NCBI GenBank assembly: GCA_014529385.2
Contig: CM043965.1
Coordinates: 60,296,433-60,360,432 of the forward strand
Source of the DNA: Adiantum capillus-veneris
Taxonomy: Eukaryota; Streptophyta; Polypodiopsida; Polypodiales; Pteridaceae
Reading direction: 5' to 3'
DNA: 64,000 nucleotides
Part shown: positions 11,387-22,603 of the stretch, one piece after another
Layout: each line of letters starts with the position of its first letter
Numbering within the stretch: the first letter of the stretch is position 1
Translations under genes and position numbers: made by a program
The notes under the pieces: model-generated
What the model saw: the letters and a program-made list of their open reading frames with translations, nothing else
Told to the model about the DNA's origin: nothing
Databases searched by the model: none

Positions 11387-11509
11387 AGTAAGGACCAGGG
11401 TCCTACGGGCAAGGCCACTAGTACGGCCAGATAGTGTGTATGCTAGGGAGAGGCTATAAGATAGCATGGTTGGGTGGAGACTAGCACATGCATTACTCTC
11501 ACCCTTACA
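11387..11509 (+). repeat. Gypsy C 5' LTR (123 bp)
   Basis: Starts AGTAAGGACCAGGG (expected TG altered) and ends CACCCTTACA. It matches 17054-17148 plus 29298-29325 with about 14 differences. Confidence 0.85.
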
Positions 11510-11510
11510 C

Positions 11511-11522
11511 TGGTGTCTGAGC
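11511..11522 (+). promoter_or_regulatory. Gypsy C primer binding site
   Basis: TGGTGTCTGAGC, one base after the LTR, matches the initiator-Met tRNA primer complement TGGTATCAGAGC at 10 of 12 positions. Confidence 0.7.
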
Positions 11523-12216
11523 TATTCTTGGAAAAGGGGAAAAGCAGGTTGCATGTGCATGCGATGCGGATCTTCTATGGCACAATTTGTAGACATGGAC
11601 AACAATGTCTCCGCTATGCAGAAAAAAGAAGACAAGCATAGATTCATGTGCACACCATGGAAAGGTAGACAACGACAGCCGATCGCAACCGCCCCACCTA
11701 TGCCCTCCACAACACACGACCAAGGTAAACTTGACCAACAACTCTACGGCATTGAGGCTCTGTTGGTTGCGTGCATAGGAAGGCCCTCTAAACCCTTGCG
11801 TGAAGGAGGGTTAAACCCACCCCATGAGGGTAATATGGCAACATTCTACCATCCAAGCTATTGAGCCTTGTTGTGTATAACAAGGAAAAATAGCATACTT
11901 GTGTTGACAAGAAAGCTAGAAGGAAAAGGAAAGCTTCAAACTTCAAGGAAGTAGTTTCACCCTTCCTTTTCACTTCTTAGAAAAAACCAAGTTTTCCTCC
12001 AAAATTCTTTTTTCTTCACGAAGGAAGCTTCACAAGTGAACAAAAGCCGTCACAAAAACGACGATTTTTTGTGAAGAATCAACGAAGCTATTCTTTTGCA
12101 AATGAACGCGATGTGAAGCTCTACAATTTTTGCAAGGCGAGGATCGCATGCAACACAAAAGTCGTGGAGCATAGAAAACACAAATATTTCAAGCTCTACA
12201 TTAGTGTGTGTTTACC
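11523..12216 (+). other. Gypsy C untranslated leader
   Basis: About 700 bp between primer site and the gag ATG at 12217. I see no domain in the short frames present here. Confidence 0.6.
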
Positions 12217-12754
12217 ATGGTGAGCGAGGATATCCCACCTACGCACACTGTTAAAAATCTTACTGAGCTACTTGTGAAATTTATGAATTCACAGACGGTT
12301 CAAGGAGCCACAGCTGGCACGTTTCAAGGAAACCAAGCTTGTAAGACTCAAGGAGTCCAATAGACAAGCGCTTCAAAAGATGTAGAAGGTAGAAATGCAT
12401 TGCTTAAGAATATCACCATTCCTGAGTTTCACGGGGAAGAGCGTAATCGCAAAATAAGGATGCGGTCAATACATTCTTACACAAATGGAATGATATTCAT
12501 TGGTGGAGACACACCCCGGATATAAAGATGTATGTGGAAACAAGTTTATCTCTTAAAGGCAAGGCTTATAAGTGGTGGATGACATTTCCAGTAGATGATC
12601 GTCCTCCATCTTGGGCTGTGTTTCAAGCTTCTTTCTCAAAAGAGTTTTTGGACTCCAATGAAGAGGATAAAAATTGGTTAGCATGGGATGCATGCCACGT
12701 TTCTGGCCTCTCTCTCACTCGGTATCTCTTTCCAAGTATCAAGAAATCATATTA
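12217..12754 (+). pseudogene. Gypsy C gag fragment
   Basis: ATG at 12217 (MVSEDIPPTHTVKNLTELL) is followed by a stop after about 48 codons and a frame change near 12460. Then comes the recognisable gag core MYVETSLSLKGKAYKWWMTF, WAVFQASFSKEF at about 12528-12690. In chromoviruses this region forms the capsid and packages the RNA. It is non-functional because of the stop and the frameshift. Confidence 0.65.
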
Positions 12755-13109
12755 AAACTAGGTCTAGATGAATTCCAAAAAGATACGAGGTTAATAGGAG
12801 TCTTGACAAAGACTATCGTCTTCATGTCAAGACCCAGCATCCCAAAACTTTGAAAGAAGCCATCGGTCATGCCCAAAGATAAGATGATGACCAAGAGAGG
12901 AAGGGAAATGTTTCCTACTCTAAGAATACTTTTGCTAAGAGCAATGTGGCTAAGAGCCAATGGCAAGGTAGATCTCCCATACGTTCCAAGAGGAGTAAGA
13001 GACAATCTACCTCTCCACGTCCACAAGAGGCTAAGAAGATCAAGCAATCACAAGATACTCCACGTGGGTATCTCAGCACTGCTGATTTGAGCATGCAAAG
13101 AAACACAAT

Positions 13110-13892
13110 TTGTGTTTCATATTTCTTTTGAACCAACGTAACAATAAGGATTGTCCTCTTTTGCAAGGCAAACAAAAGGCCATCACATTAGATTCATCTT
13201 CTAAATATTGTGTTGTAGAGGTTCTTCATATGGAAGCAGGCACACAAGAAAAGGACATGCACATGGTAGATTCATCTCCTGAATATTGTGTTGTGGAGGT
13301 TCTTCATATGGAAGAAAATCACAAGTGTTGTGTGCATGCTGCTTCAATGTGGCAACCCACCTTTGGTCCCCATGAGTTGATTTGCATGCATCGCACTATT
13401 AACGGACAACATGTGCGTATTTTAGTGGATGATGGTGCAACTCATAACTTCTTGAACTATAAGCTAGTCAAGAAATTGAAGCTTACACAGACTCCGTGCT
13501 CCCACAAGTATGTGGTAGAACAATTTTTTGGAAATGATAAATAAGTATGGGACATAATAGTTCAAGGGGTTGAGCTTATTGTTCAAGATCATACGATGAC
13601 CCTTGACTTTCAAGTTATGAACATGGACCGTGTTAGTGTAGTTTTAGGATGGGAGTGGGTGCATGGTTTAGGGAACACATTGCACACTAGTTATGAACAC
13701 AACTCCTTATCTTTTATGGCCAATGGTAAACATGTGCTTTTTCTTGGTGAGAAAAATATACCATCTGTACCTCTTATATGTACAACCGATCTTTCTATTT
13801 TACAGAAAGCAGATTTAATAGATGGAGTCTTTTTGTGTAACTGCTTGTCTCCAAGTCTTGTGAATTCTCAAGAAAAGTGTTGTGAATTCTAG
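13110..13892 (+). pseudogene. Gypsy C zinc knuckle remnant and aspartic protease
   Basis: The start contains NKDCPLLQGK, the end of a CCHC knuckle whose other Cys are lost. The retropepsin motif is ILVDDGATHNFLN (about 13416-13455), where family members usually have DSGATHNF; the catalytic first Asp remains. Between them, a 26-residue segment (YCVVEVLHME) is duplicated in frame. A stop at about 13542 ends the first frame, and the protease continues in another frame at 13596 (MTLDFQVMNMDRVSVVLG), so there is at least one frame break. The protease would mature Gag-Pol in an active element. Confidence 0.7.
13191..13346 (+). repeat. In-frame tandem duplication, period 78 bp
   Basis: GATTCATCTTCTAAATATTG at 13191 recurs with changes at 13269, giving a repeated 26-residue block in the protease linker. 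Confidence 0.8.
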
Positions 13893-15532
13893 TTATGGTA
13901 TGCAAAGTGCAATGAATTTTAATGATAAGAAAAGTGTTAACAAGTCTAAAGAGCAAAGTGCTCTCGATTTCAATTCTATTGAGCAACGTGCAACTATTAT
14001 AAAACAAACATTACAAGAATTACAAGATTCTCCATCCCAGCATAACTCTAGTTTACTTTCTCCTTTTGCATGGCATAAGCTGCCTCACTTACTCACGGAG
14101 TATAGTGATGTATTCTCAAGTGATTTACCACCGAGTTTATCCCCTACACGTGATGTGCAGCATGGCATAAATGTCCTGCCAAGCACTAAACCGGTGAGTA
14201 AACCACCTCATTGTATGATTACTAAGGATTCCAAGGAGGTTGAGAGTCAGTTGACTGACTCTCAACCCTTGGTTGACTGACTACCTCGCCCTTGGTTTCA
14301 TTAGACCTAACACTTTGCCTTGGCCATCACCAATTCTATTGGTAAAAAAGAAACATGGTACTATGCGCATGTGCGTAGATTAACGCGGATTAAACACCAT
14401 AACCATCAAGAACAAGTATCCTCTGTCTCAAGTGGATGCGTTATTTGATCAAATCCATGAGTCAAGATACTATACAAAGATAGATCTTCGTTCAGGATAC
14501 CACCAGGTGTGTATCCTTGTGAAAGATATCTCTAAAACTGTCTTTAGAACACGATTCGGTCATTTTGAATTTTTGGTTATGCTTTTTGGTTTAACCAATG
14601 CTCCAGGTACATTTATGATACCCATGGATAGTGTCTTACGTCCCTATCTTGGAAAATTTGTTCTGGTTTTGCTTGATGGCATTCTCATTTATAGTAAGAA
14701 TGAAGATGAACACATAGAACACTTACAATTAGGGTTTGAACAGCTACAAACTCACGCTCTCTATGCTAACCAAAGCAAGTGTGATTTCTTTAAAACAGAG
14801 ATACATTACCTTGGTCATGTGATCTCTTATTCTAGCATCAAGATGGACACTCACATAGTCGCTGTCATTCTTCGATCGCCACATCCCACACGGTTGAGGA
14901 GCTTCAAATCTTCTTAGGCATGGCTAGATATTATTGAGAGTATATTCGTGATTATGTCAAAATTGTTGTTCCTATGATGGATCAACTTAAAGCAAAAGGG
15001 GAGACCTTTTCTTGGGAAGAAGCCCAAAAACACAGTTTGGAACAACTCGAGGTAGCTATAGCCACTGCTCCCATCCTAGCAATTGTTGACCCACTTAAAT
15101 CGTTTGTGGTAGAGACTGATGCTAGTGATAAAGCAATTGGTGCATTACTTCTCCACAAGGGAAGACCTATAGCCTTTGAAAGTAAAAAGTTGGATAGAGC
15201 TCAAAAAAATTATCTTGTCTATGAGAGAGAGCTCTATTCAATAATTCACACTTTACGAAATTGGCGACACTATTTATATGTGCCCAGTTTGAAGTAGTTT
15301 TTGACCATCAGAGTATAGATGGTCTACTGCGTAAATAGACTTGAAGGGTTGTAAAGCCAGATGGGTAGAGATCCTTCAAGATTATGATTGTAAGCTACTA
15401 TATCGCAAGGATCGATATAATGTAGTAGTGGATGCATTAATTCGGATGCCTCAGATTAATTCACTTGCTTTCACAGAAATAAAGAGTAAATTTTTGGAGT
15501 TATTACGTGGCAAGTGGGCACAAGATCAATGA
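13882..15532 (+). pseudogene. Gypsy C reverse transcriptase and RNase H, catalytic Asp lost
   Basis: The RT starts near 14090 (HLLTEYSDVFSSDLPP). A palindromic lesion at 14238-14267 shifts the frame. The core resumes at 14432 with YYTKIDLRSGYHQV (first catalytic Asp), FGLTNAPGTF, and VLLDGILIYSK at about 14667-14700. The family motif there is LDDILIY, so the second catalytic Asp is Gly. RNase H follows at 14974-15297 (VVETDASDKAIGALL, YERELYSII), with a stop at 15297. Multiple frame breaks (near 14280, 14915 and 15300) are visible. In an active element this unit copies RNA to DNA and removes the RNA. Confidence 0.8.
14238..14267. repeat. Perfect 14-bp inverted repeat with 2-bp loop
   Basis: Arms 14238-14251 and 14254-14267 (GGTTGAGAGTCAGT / ACTGACTCTCAACC). 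It lies at the lesion where the RT frame breaks. Confidence 0.9.
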
Positions 15533-15706
15533 TATGATAAACTGTGGAGTGCAGTTTTAAAAAGGGATCCCTCACACTCACATGTCTCTGCACGCACAAA
15601 TAAAAACTCCAACACACAGAGCTCCACCCCTACTCAGGATGAGCTTAAGTGATGGAAGAATTTTTCCATTGATGATGGCTACTTACTCCACAAGGGTCAA
15701 TTATGT

Positions 15707-17040
15707 GTGATAAAGGACTCAAACACTAGGCACCAAATATTATTTGAGTGTCACAATAGTCTAAGTGCTGGTCATCCAGGCATTCATAAGACGTATGCCT
15801 TAGTTCGACAGAAATTTTATTGGCCAAGCTTACATCATGATGTTCAAGAGTACGTACTAAATTGCCAACAATGCCAAGTTAATAAGGCAGAGTGCCTCAA
15901 GGTAGGTGGCCTTTTACATCCTTTAGAGATTCCACAAGGTAAGTGGGAGAGTATCTCTATGGATTTTGTAGTAGGATGCCATATGGGTAATTGTAGACCG
16001 TCTAACAAAGATGGGTCGATTCATTCCCACTAAGACTATGGTTAAGATACCAAAATTAGCACGGCTATGATGCCATATGGGTAATTGTAGACCGTCTAAC
16101 AAAGATGGGTCGATTCATTCCCACTAAGACTACGGTTAAGACACCAAAATTAGCACGGCTATTTGTAGAGCATATATATATACTCTACGATCTTCCAGCT
16201 AGTATCATTAGTGACACAGATTGAAAGTTCGATAATCACTTCTGGAAAGCTGTGTTTCAAAAGTTGGAAACTACACTTAATCTTAGTACAATTGATCATC
16301 CAAAAACAGATGGTCAAATTGAAAGAGTTAGGTGCTAGAGGATATGCTACGATCATACATTACCAAGAAGCAAACCAATTGGGAAGACTACTTACCTATA
16401 TTGGAATTTTCTTATAATAGTTTAAAGCATGTGACTACAGGGTTTAGTCCATTTATGCTTTTATATGGTTTTCAACCTAGATCAATCGTTACAGTGGAGT
16501 TGGCTAAGGAGAAGATACAACAAGCGAAGGATTTTCTCCAAGACCATTTTGGCATGCTTTGAGTTGCTCGACAGAATGCTAAGCAATCTCAATATTGATA
16601 TAGGAAGTACGCAGATGAGCATCGTCATCTTGCTACTTTTGAAGAAGGAGACAAGGTTCCTCAAGGTTCTGGAGCATTCAAAAATTCTAAAGATGGGAAA
16701 AGTTGCTAACCTTTCACCACGCTATTGTGGACCATTTACCATTCTCAAACATATAGGTCAAGTGGCCTATAAGTTAGCTCTTCCAGAGCACTCACAAGTT
16801 CATCCTGTTTTTCATGTTAGCCATTTACAAAAACAGCTAGGACACAATGATAATGTCGTGGACACAGGTGTGTTAGTTAACCTTATTGAACCGCCAAGCA
16901 TCCCTCATGGCATCATGTCAGATGACAGGTATTGGTAAAATGGCTAGATAGAGCTGAAGAAGGTTTTACATGGGAGAATGTCTCCACACTTAAGAAACAT
17001 TTTCCTACGTGTATTTTCAAGGACAAAAAAAAATGATTCT
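15707..17040 (+). pseudogene. Gypsy C integrase with C-terminal chromodomain-like tail
   Basis: The HHCC zinc-binding part is visible at about 15735-15895 (GHPGIHKTY, NCQQCQ). The DDE core is broken: MDFVVG (first Asp) at about 15957, a 94-bp duplication at 15975-16162, then IISDT near 16203 followed by a stop, then NWEDYLPILEFSYN near 16378. A GPFTIL module and VHPVFHVSHLQKQL (16730-16840) lead to a tail near 16925-17030 that in another frame reads like WxxVSTLKKHFPT, typical of chromodomain-bearing gypsy elements. There are several stops and shifts, so it is inactive. Confidence 0.75.
15975..16162. repeat. Tandem duplication, 2 x 94 bp, inside integrase
   Basis: 15975-16068 and 16069-16162, both starting GATGCCATATGGGTAATTGT, nearly identical (e.g. 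ACTATGG/ACTACGG, AGATACC/AGACACC). 94 is not a multiple of 3, so the frame is shifted. Confidence 0.9.
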
Positions 17041-17042
17041 CC

Positions 17043-17050
17043 AGGGGGGG
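17043..17050 (+). promoter_or_regulatory. Gypsy C polypurine tract
   Basis: AGGGGGGG just before the 3' LTR at 17054; the usual plus-strand primer position. Confidence 0.7.
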
Positions 17051-17053
17051 TAA

Positions 17054-17148
17054 TGTAAGGACAAGGGTCCTACGGGCAAGGCCACCTGCACGACCGGACT
17101 GTGTGTATGTTAGGGGGAGGCTATAAGATAGCATGGTTGGGTGGAGAC
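17054..17148 (+). repeat. Gypsy C 3' LTR, first part
   Basis: TGTAAGGACAAGGG start; broken after GAGAC by copia A. Confidence 0.85.
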
Positions 17149-17375
17149 TGTTACCACATACATGTGGTAGTGATGTGTATGAACACACTAGGACCGTCGG
17201 GGCATTTTTTCCCTCTTTAGGAGGTTCTTTCCCTCGTGCATTGTATATTTGCCCATCACTCTAGGCCTATCCATCTTTCCATTGCACACTAAGTAACACA
17301 CTCTCTATTGTGTGCCTTGAGCTTCCTTCGTCTTCTCCAAGCTGTGTGCATTTCTCTGCAACCCTAATCCCAACA
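17149..17375 (+). repeat. Copia A 5' LTR
   Basis: TGTTACCACATACATG to CCCAACA; paired with 29065-29292. Confidence 0.9.
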
Positions 17376-17377
17376 AT

Positions 17378-17389
17378 TGGTATGAGAGC
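17378..17389 (+). promoter_or_regulatory. Copia A primer binding site
   Basis: TGGTATGAGAGC, two bases after the LTR, one mismatch to the initiator-Met tRNA complement. Confidence 0.8.
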
Positions 17390-17739
17390 AGGTTGCGTCC
17401 TCTCGGGCTTAATCGCCAGCTACTCAAGCACACGCATGCTTACATTCTTTGATTTCAGTGAGCTTTGGAGAGCGTTCGCAGGTTTGACAAATATTTTGGG
17501 AGTGCTCATAAAGCTCAATCTGCACAAATTTTTTATTCGGACTCATTTTGGCCTCCGTTTCCACTACAAGCAGTGTTGTAGAGGCTATTTTGTCATTTTG
17601 TGCAGAGTTTTTGTCAATGCCATTTTCTGCATAACAGGTGCCTTACAGTCTTCTATTGGTTTGTGCTATATAGCACGTGTTGTTCCCGCTTCATTTCTCC
17701 TCTTTTCGGGAAGTTTTCACATTAGGTGCAACATTTGCC
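17390..17739 (+). other. Copia A leader
   Basis: 350 bp between primer site and gag ATG; no domain seen. Confidence 0.6.
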
Positions 17740-18495
17740 ATGGCTGACAACAACACACATGTGTTCAAGATGTTTGCTGCTGAGGACAAGTTGGATGGGG
17801 ACAATTACCCTATGTGGGCTTACATGATGCAACATGTTCTTGTGTCAAAGGGAGTCTAGAATATTGTGTAGGGCATTGATGTGCGTCCTGGTTCTGAGGA
17901 TTGTTGTAGGTCTTGCTGCAAGGATTGCTGCTATTAGAGTTGTTTTGCCTACGGCAGAACAATCTAGTTGGGATGTAAAGGATGCACAGGCTCATGCATT
18001 GATTGTGTTGTCAGTGAAGCGCACCATTGTTCCTCACATCCAATCAAGAAAATTTGCAAAACAGGATTGGAATATCTTGGCTGGTCTTTATGCAAGCCAC
18101 AATGAGGCTAAAATTTCTTTGCTAGGTAAAGAGTTGGAATCAAAGATTATGCATGAGGAAGATGATATGGACACTTTCCTTGCTAGTATCAAGGATATCA
18201 ATGAGCAACTTATTTCTGCAAGTGAAGTCATTTCAAACAATTCCCTTGTGCAGACTGTTCTCGATGCCTACCAGATTCTTACCAGACTTTTGCTAGTACT
18301 TGGAGACTTATGACCCAAGGAAATCCTGAAGTTGTCAAGTTTGATGCATTATGCGCATTGTTGTTGCAAGAGTCACTTTCCAGAAAAAACAAGACTAGGC
18401 AGCATGCAGTTGAACAGGCTTTTATTGCTTCTCAAACAAAGGGTGGTAACAGCAATGCAGTCACTTCTTATGGTTCTACAATGAGTGGCAAAACT
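17740..18495 (+). pseudogene. Copia A gag, N-terminal part
   Basis: ATG at 17740 begins MADNNTHVFKMFAAEDKLDG, with DNYPMWAYMMQHVL, the usual copia gag entry (LxGxNYxxW). A stop at 17857-17859 ends that frame. The gag core continues in other frames (WNILAGLYASHNEAKISLLG at about 18070, then ARTWRLMTQGNPEVVKF-like text near 18300). Copia B cuts it at 18495, and the remainder follows at 25557. Capsid function is inferred from position and the LxGxNYxxW block. Confidence 0.7.
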
Positions 18496-18724
18496 TGTAG
18501 AGTGCACAGGTGATGGAGAAGGTAGGAAATAAGACTATGCACACACACCAACACACATCGAGACACACACACAATCGTTACCCTGCAGCAGCCATTCAAC
18601 GTGCTGCTCTCCTCTTATTCTTCTCTTTGAACTATTATCCAAAGTATATTTACAACATAGTATAGTCAGTGTCCAGCCGCCCATAGCACAATGGACATAT
18701 TCTTTAACATCATATTCTTTAACA
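18496..18724 (-). repeat. Copia B 3' LTR
   Basis: On the plus strand TGTAGAGTGCACAGG to TTCTTTAACA. The adjoining CTCCCCCTCAAG (18725-18736) is the complement of its polypurine tract. Confidence 0.93.
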
Positions 18725-19942
18725 CTCCCCCTCAAGCTCAGAGTGAGCTTGCATATGATGGATTCCCAATGCTTCATGAAAGTAGCAAAACTTCTCCTTT
18801 CCAAGAGCTTTTGTGAATATATCCGCAACTTGATCATTTGTCTTCACATATACCAAATCAATCTCACTTGCCAAAGCTTTTTCTCTAATGAAGTGATAAT
18901 GTACCTCAATGTGTTTAGTGCGAGCATGGTAGACTGGATTCTTTGCCAACATGATGCTGTTAATATTGTCACAATATATAATGACACTGTCATGATAGTC
19001 AAAACCAAAGTCTACCATAAGCACTCTCAACCATGACTCTTCACATGCTGCCAAAGCTGCTCCACGATATTTAGCTTCTGTACTTGATAATGCTACAGTT
19101 GATTGCTTCTTGCTACTCCAACTTATCATACCATTGCCAATCGAAAATGCATAACCACTTGTAGATCTTCTATCCATAAAATCTCCTGCCCAATCTGCAT
19201 CTGTGTAACCATAAAGACAAAGCTTCCCATTCTTTTCATAAAACATTCCATAAGTGACAGTGGCTTTCACATATCTCATAATCCGTCTCACTGCATCAAG
19301 ATGACTTTTACATGGCTTTTGCATGAATTGACTCACAACACCCAGTGCATAACTCAAATTTGGCCTTGTTATTGTCAAGTAAATAAGGCTTCCAACCATC
19401 TTGCGGTACATAGTGACATCCTCAATGTAATGTCCATCATCAAACAACTTCACATTTTGATCAAGAGGTGTATCAACCGGTTTGCACGCTGTCATTCCAT
19501 ACTTCTCAAGCATATCCAATGCGTATTGTCTTTGTATCATCCAAATTCCTAATAATGTATTGACAATTTCAATTCCCAAGAAATATTTCAACTCACCAAG
19601 GTCCTTCATGTTGAATTCTCTCAACAAACTATTCTTGACATGCAAAATTTTCTCATCATGACTTCCAGTTAGAATCAAGTCATCAACATAGATAACAATA
19701 ACGACGATCTCTCCATCAACATGCTTCAAAAACAATGAGTGATCAGTAGTAGACTGTTTAAATCCAATCTTCTTCAAGAATCTGGTTATCTTTTCACACC
19801 AAGCTCTAGATGCTTGCTTCAAACCATACAATGATTTCTTCAACTTACACATATAATATGGAAACTCTGGATGTTGATAACCCTCTGGATGTATCATATA
19901 AACTTCTTCTTCCAAGTCACCATTCAAGAATGCATTATCCAC
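18725..19942 (-). pseudogene. Copia B reverse transcriptase (C-terminal part) and RNase H
   Basis: A long open minus-strand frame (19942 to about 18725) starts [16 protein letters not shown]. It contains KSLYGLKQASRAW, the catalytic VIYVDDLILTGS box, DLGELKYFLGIEI and, at the end, the RNase H domain (YTDADWAGD, STEAKYRGAALAACEESWL, TKHIEVHYHFIREK, DIFTKALG). These are the standard Ty1/copia landmarks and the catalytic residues look present. The N-terminal RT part is in a different frame upstream because roughly 8-9 codons are missing at about 19930. The domain copies the element RNA and degrades it. Confidence 0.9.
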
Positions 19943-20790
19943 ATACTTGCCATTGCTATCACCAATCTGACTGTTGTCATCTTTGCAACTGGACTAAATG
20001 TCTCATCATAATCAATACCTTTTGTTTGTGCATAACCTTTAGCAACAAGCCTTGCTTTGTATCTTTCCACACTCCCATCTGACTTGCCCTTGACTTTGTA
20101 TACCCATTTTGAACCAATTGCTTTCTTTCCACTTGGCAAGCGAACCAAATCCCAAGTGTCATTCTTCACAACAGCATCCATCTCATCATCCATAGCTGAC
20201 TCCCATTCTGACTTTCCAATTGCCTCTTGAAAACATGTAGGCTCTTTATGTTGCACACGTGAAACCATGTATGCATAATGTGTACGCATGTAACCGTTGT
20301 ATGTCAATCTATCAACTGGATAACGCACCCTCTCTGATCTTCTCAACTGTGGTGCACTCTTCTCTTCAACTCTTGAATATGGGGGTACATATTTCTCAAT
20401 ATGCTTACTGCCAGGTGTCCTCAAATGTGGTAAACCATGCTCTTCATCTAGGCTTTCATCTCCAGAACTCTCTTCAACCACTTTCTTCTTGCCTTTCTCG
20501 TCTTGCTTCTTATCTCGCAAACGACCACTCCATGGGTTGACACTTCCTGTACTCTCCTCTGCCATATGTGGTCCTGAAATAGTTCTTGTTGATGGTCCTG
20601 GCTTATCAACAACATGATGCACATTCTCTTGCTCTTCATACTCATCTTCTATCATCACTGGCTTTGGTTTATACCATGGTTCATGCTCACAAAATCTGAC
20701 ATCTCTACTGACGTAAACTTGTCTTGTCGTAGGATCATAGCACTTGTAACCTTTCTTTTCAACTGGGTAGCCCAAGAATATACACTTCAC
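19924..20790 (-). pseudogene. Copia B integrase C-terminus, linker and RT N-terminus
   Basis: Reads [20 protein letters not shown], a copia integrase C-terminal hallmark. A charged linker follows, then the RT start ([51 protein letters not shown]). A one-base frame change near 20810 separates it from the integrase core, and a short deletion near 19930 separates it from the rest of RT. Confidence 0.88.
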
Positions 20791-21755
20791 TGCCTTTGGC
20801 TCATCTTCTTTCTTGCTTCATTTGGCACATGAACATAGCAAACACATCCAAAAACTTTCATGTAGGAAACTTTTGGCTTGATCCCATAAAGTCTCTCATA
20901 AGGTGAAATTTCATGAATGGCAGCTGTCGGAGTTCGATTCATAATGTGTACTGCTGTATGAACTGCTTCAGCCCAATATGTTAATGGCATATTCATCTCA
21001 TTCATCATGGCTCTTGCAATCTCTGCTATGACTCTATTCTTTCTCTCAGCAACTCCATTTTGTTGTGGTGTGTATCTGCAAGTAATCTGTCTTCTTATGC
21101 CTTGTTCACGTAAGTAATCATCAAAAATGTGTGACATGTACTCTCCCCCTCCATCTGTACGTAGGAATTTAATTTGACAACCATTCTCTTTCTCAACCAT
21201 AACTTAGAACTCCAAGAATACCTCAAATGCCTCTGACTTTGCCTTTAGAAAGTAAACACATGTCATTCTGCTATAATCATCTGTGAATGTGATAAAATAT
21301 CGACAACCATTTGGCATAGCATGATCACAAGGTCCCCAAATATCTGAATGAACAATTTCCAAAGGACTTTGGCTAATTCTCCCCCTCTTTGGAAATGGTA
21401 AACGAGATTTCTTTCCAAATTGACAAGCTTCACAAACATGATCAAAATTCAATCTGCCAAACTTTGGTAATCCACGTAAAATTTGATTTGATTGCATATG
21501 CTTTAGTCTTCTAAAATTGACATGACCAATCCTCTTATGCCATAACTCTGCCCAATCATCTTGAGTGGCTGATTTGTTTGCATACATACCGCTATGTAAA
21601 CCTAGAGATTGTAAACATGGATCTCCAGCTTCCAATCAGAACAAGCGACCTTTCTTTCTTCCGCGTGCCAATATCTTGCATGGTCTGCCTTTGTGAAACT
21701 CCTCTATGAAGCAGCCATAACGATTAAAACGGACTTGCAACCCTTGATCTGTCAT
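20787..21755 (-). pseudogene. Copia B GAG-pre-integrase and integrase core
   Basis: Two frames separated by stops. The first (21635-21204) has the HHCC block (LWHKRIGHVNFRRLKHM, CEACQFGKKSR) and VHSDIWGPC with DDYSRMTCVYFL. The second (21200-20787) has FLRTDGGGEYMS and YTPQQNGVAERKNR, completing the D,D,E triad. Stops at about 21753, 21636 and 21204-21206 interrupt the frame. In an active element this enzyme joins cDNA to host DNA. Confidence 0.9.
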
Positions 21756-22599
21756 TTATTCAACTGATGCTAAATTCTTTGTGATTGAAGGCACATATAG
21801 AACATCTCCCAATGTGTTGTATGTCCCGTCTTTTTCTAGCAATGGAACTGAACCAACATGTGTAATCCGATGCATAGTATCATCACCTGTAGCGACAAAC
21901 TCATCCTCTTCTAATTTCTCTTTTCTATCAAACCATTCACCATGATATGTCATATGATTTGTGGCACCACTATCTAAATACCAATCATCTGTATGATGTG
22001 GCTCCACCATGCTTCCAACAACATGCTCCATAGGAAATAAATGTCCACTCGATCTATTGTCATATATATTTTGATCATGAGGATTGTATCGAGCAAAGTT
22101 TCCTCCATGTATGCCATAACCTCGGCCTCTTCCACCACGATCACGATTTTGATTTAGCCTTGTGTAACATTCTCTTTCAAAGTGACCATAAATGCCACAT
22201 CTATTACAATATCCATCTCTTTGAGGATGTACAAATCGTCCACCTCCACGTCCACGAGTTCGGGCTCTCCCCCTGCCTCTTTGGCTATAATCATTGTTAC
22301 TTTGACTGTGTTGGCTTTGCCATTGACCTCTTCCAGCATTGTTTCCACGACCATAGTTTCCTCTTCCACCTCTATTGTTTCCACGACCTCTAGAGTCAAA
22401 AACCTGATCTCTGGAATTGTTATTTGATGTAGAATGACCTGACTTGCCTAACTTCACCTCTTCTTGCAAACAAAGGTTTACTAACTCTTCAAAATTAGGC
22501 ATGTGTCCTCGAACATATATAGATGTATCCAATGACTTGTATTCCAGCCCCAAACCATTCAATGTCACTGAAACTAAGTCATCATCTGGGACTTCAACA
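21756..22599 (-). pseudogene. Copia B gag C-terminal half, zinc knuckle and protease
   Basis: The gag resumes after the TTAA insertion with VEVPDDDLVSVTLNGLGLEY, an RG-rich basic stretch, and the knuckle CNRCGIYGHFEREC (about 22165-22210). The copia protease site is WYLDSGATNHMTYHGEW (about 21950-22000), catalytic Asp present. The frame ends at a stop near 21753. RG-rich plus CCHC regions bind the RNA; the protease processes the polyprotein. Confidence 0.88.
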
Positions 22600-22603
22600 T
22601 TAA
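22600..22603. other. Target-site TTAA, left copy
   Basis: TTAA at 22600-22603, repeated at 23947-23950. Reading copia B gag with one TTAA and no insert keeps a continuous frame. Confidence 0.9.

Noticed and set aside
17310-17747. Plus-strand frame covering the copia A LTR end and leader
   Set aside because: It spans LTR, primer site and leader; the gag starts at 17740 in another context and the frame has no domain.
18743-20082. Plus-strand frames opposite copia B pol
   Set aside because: Antisense shadows of a clearly recognised minus-strand copia pol.
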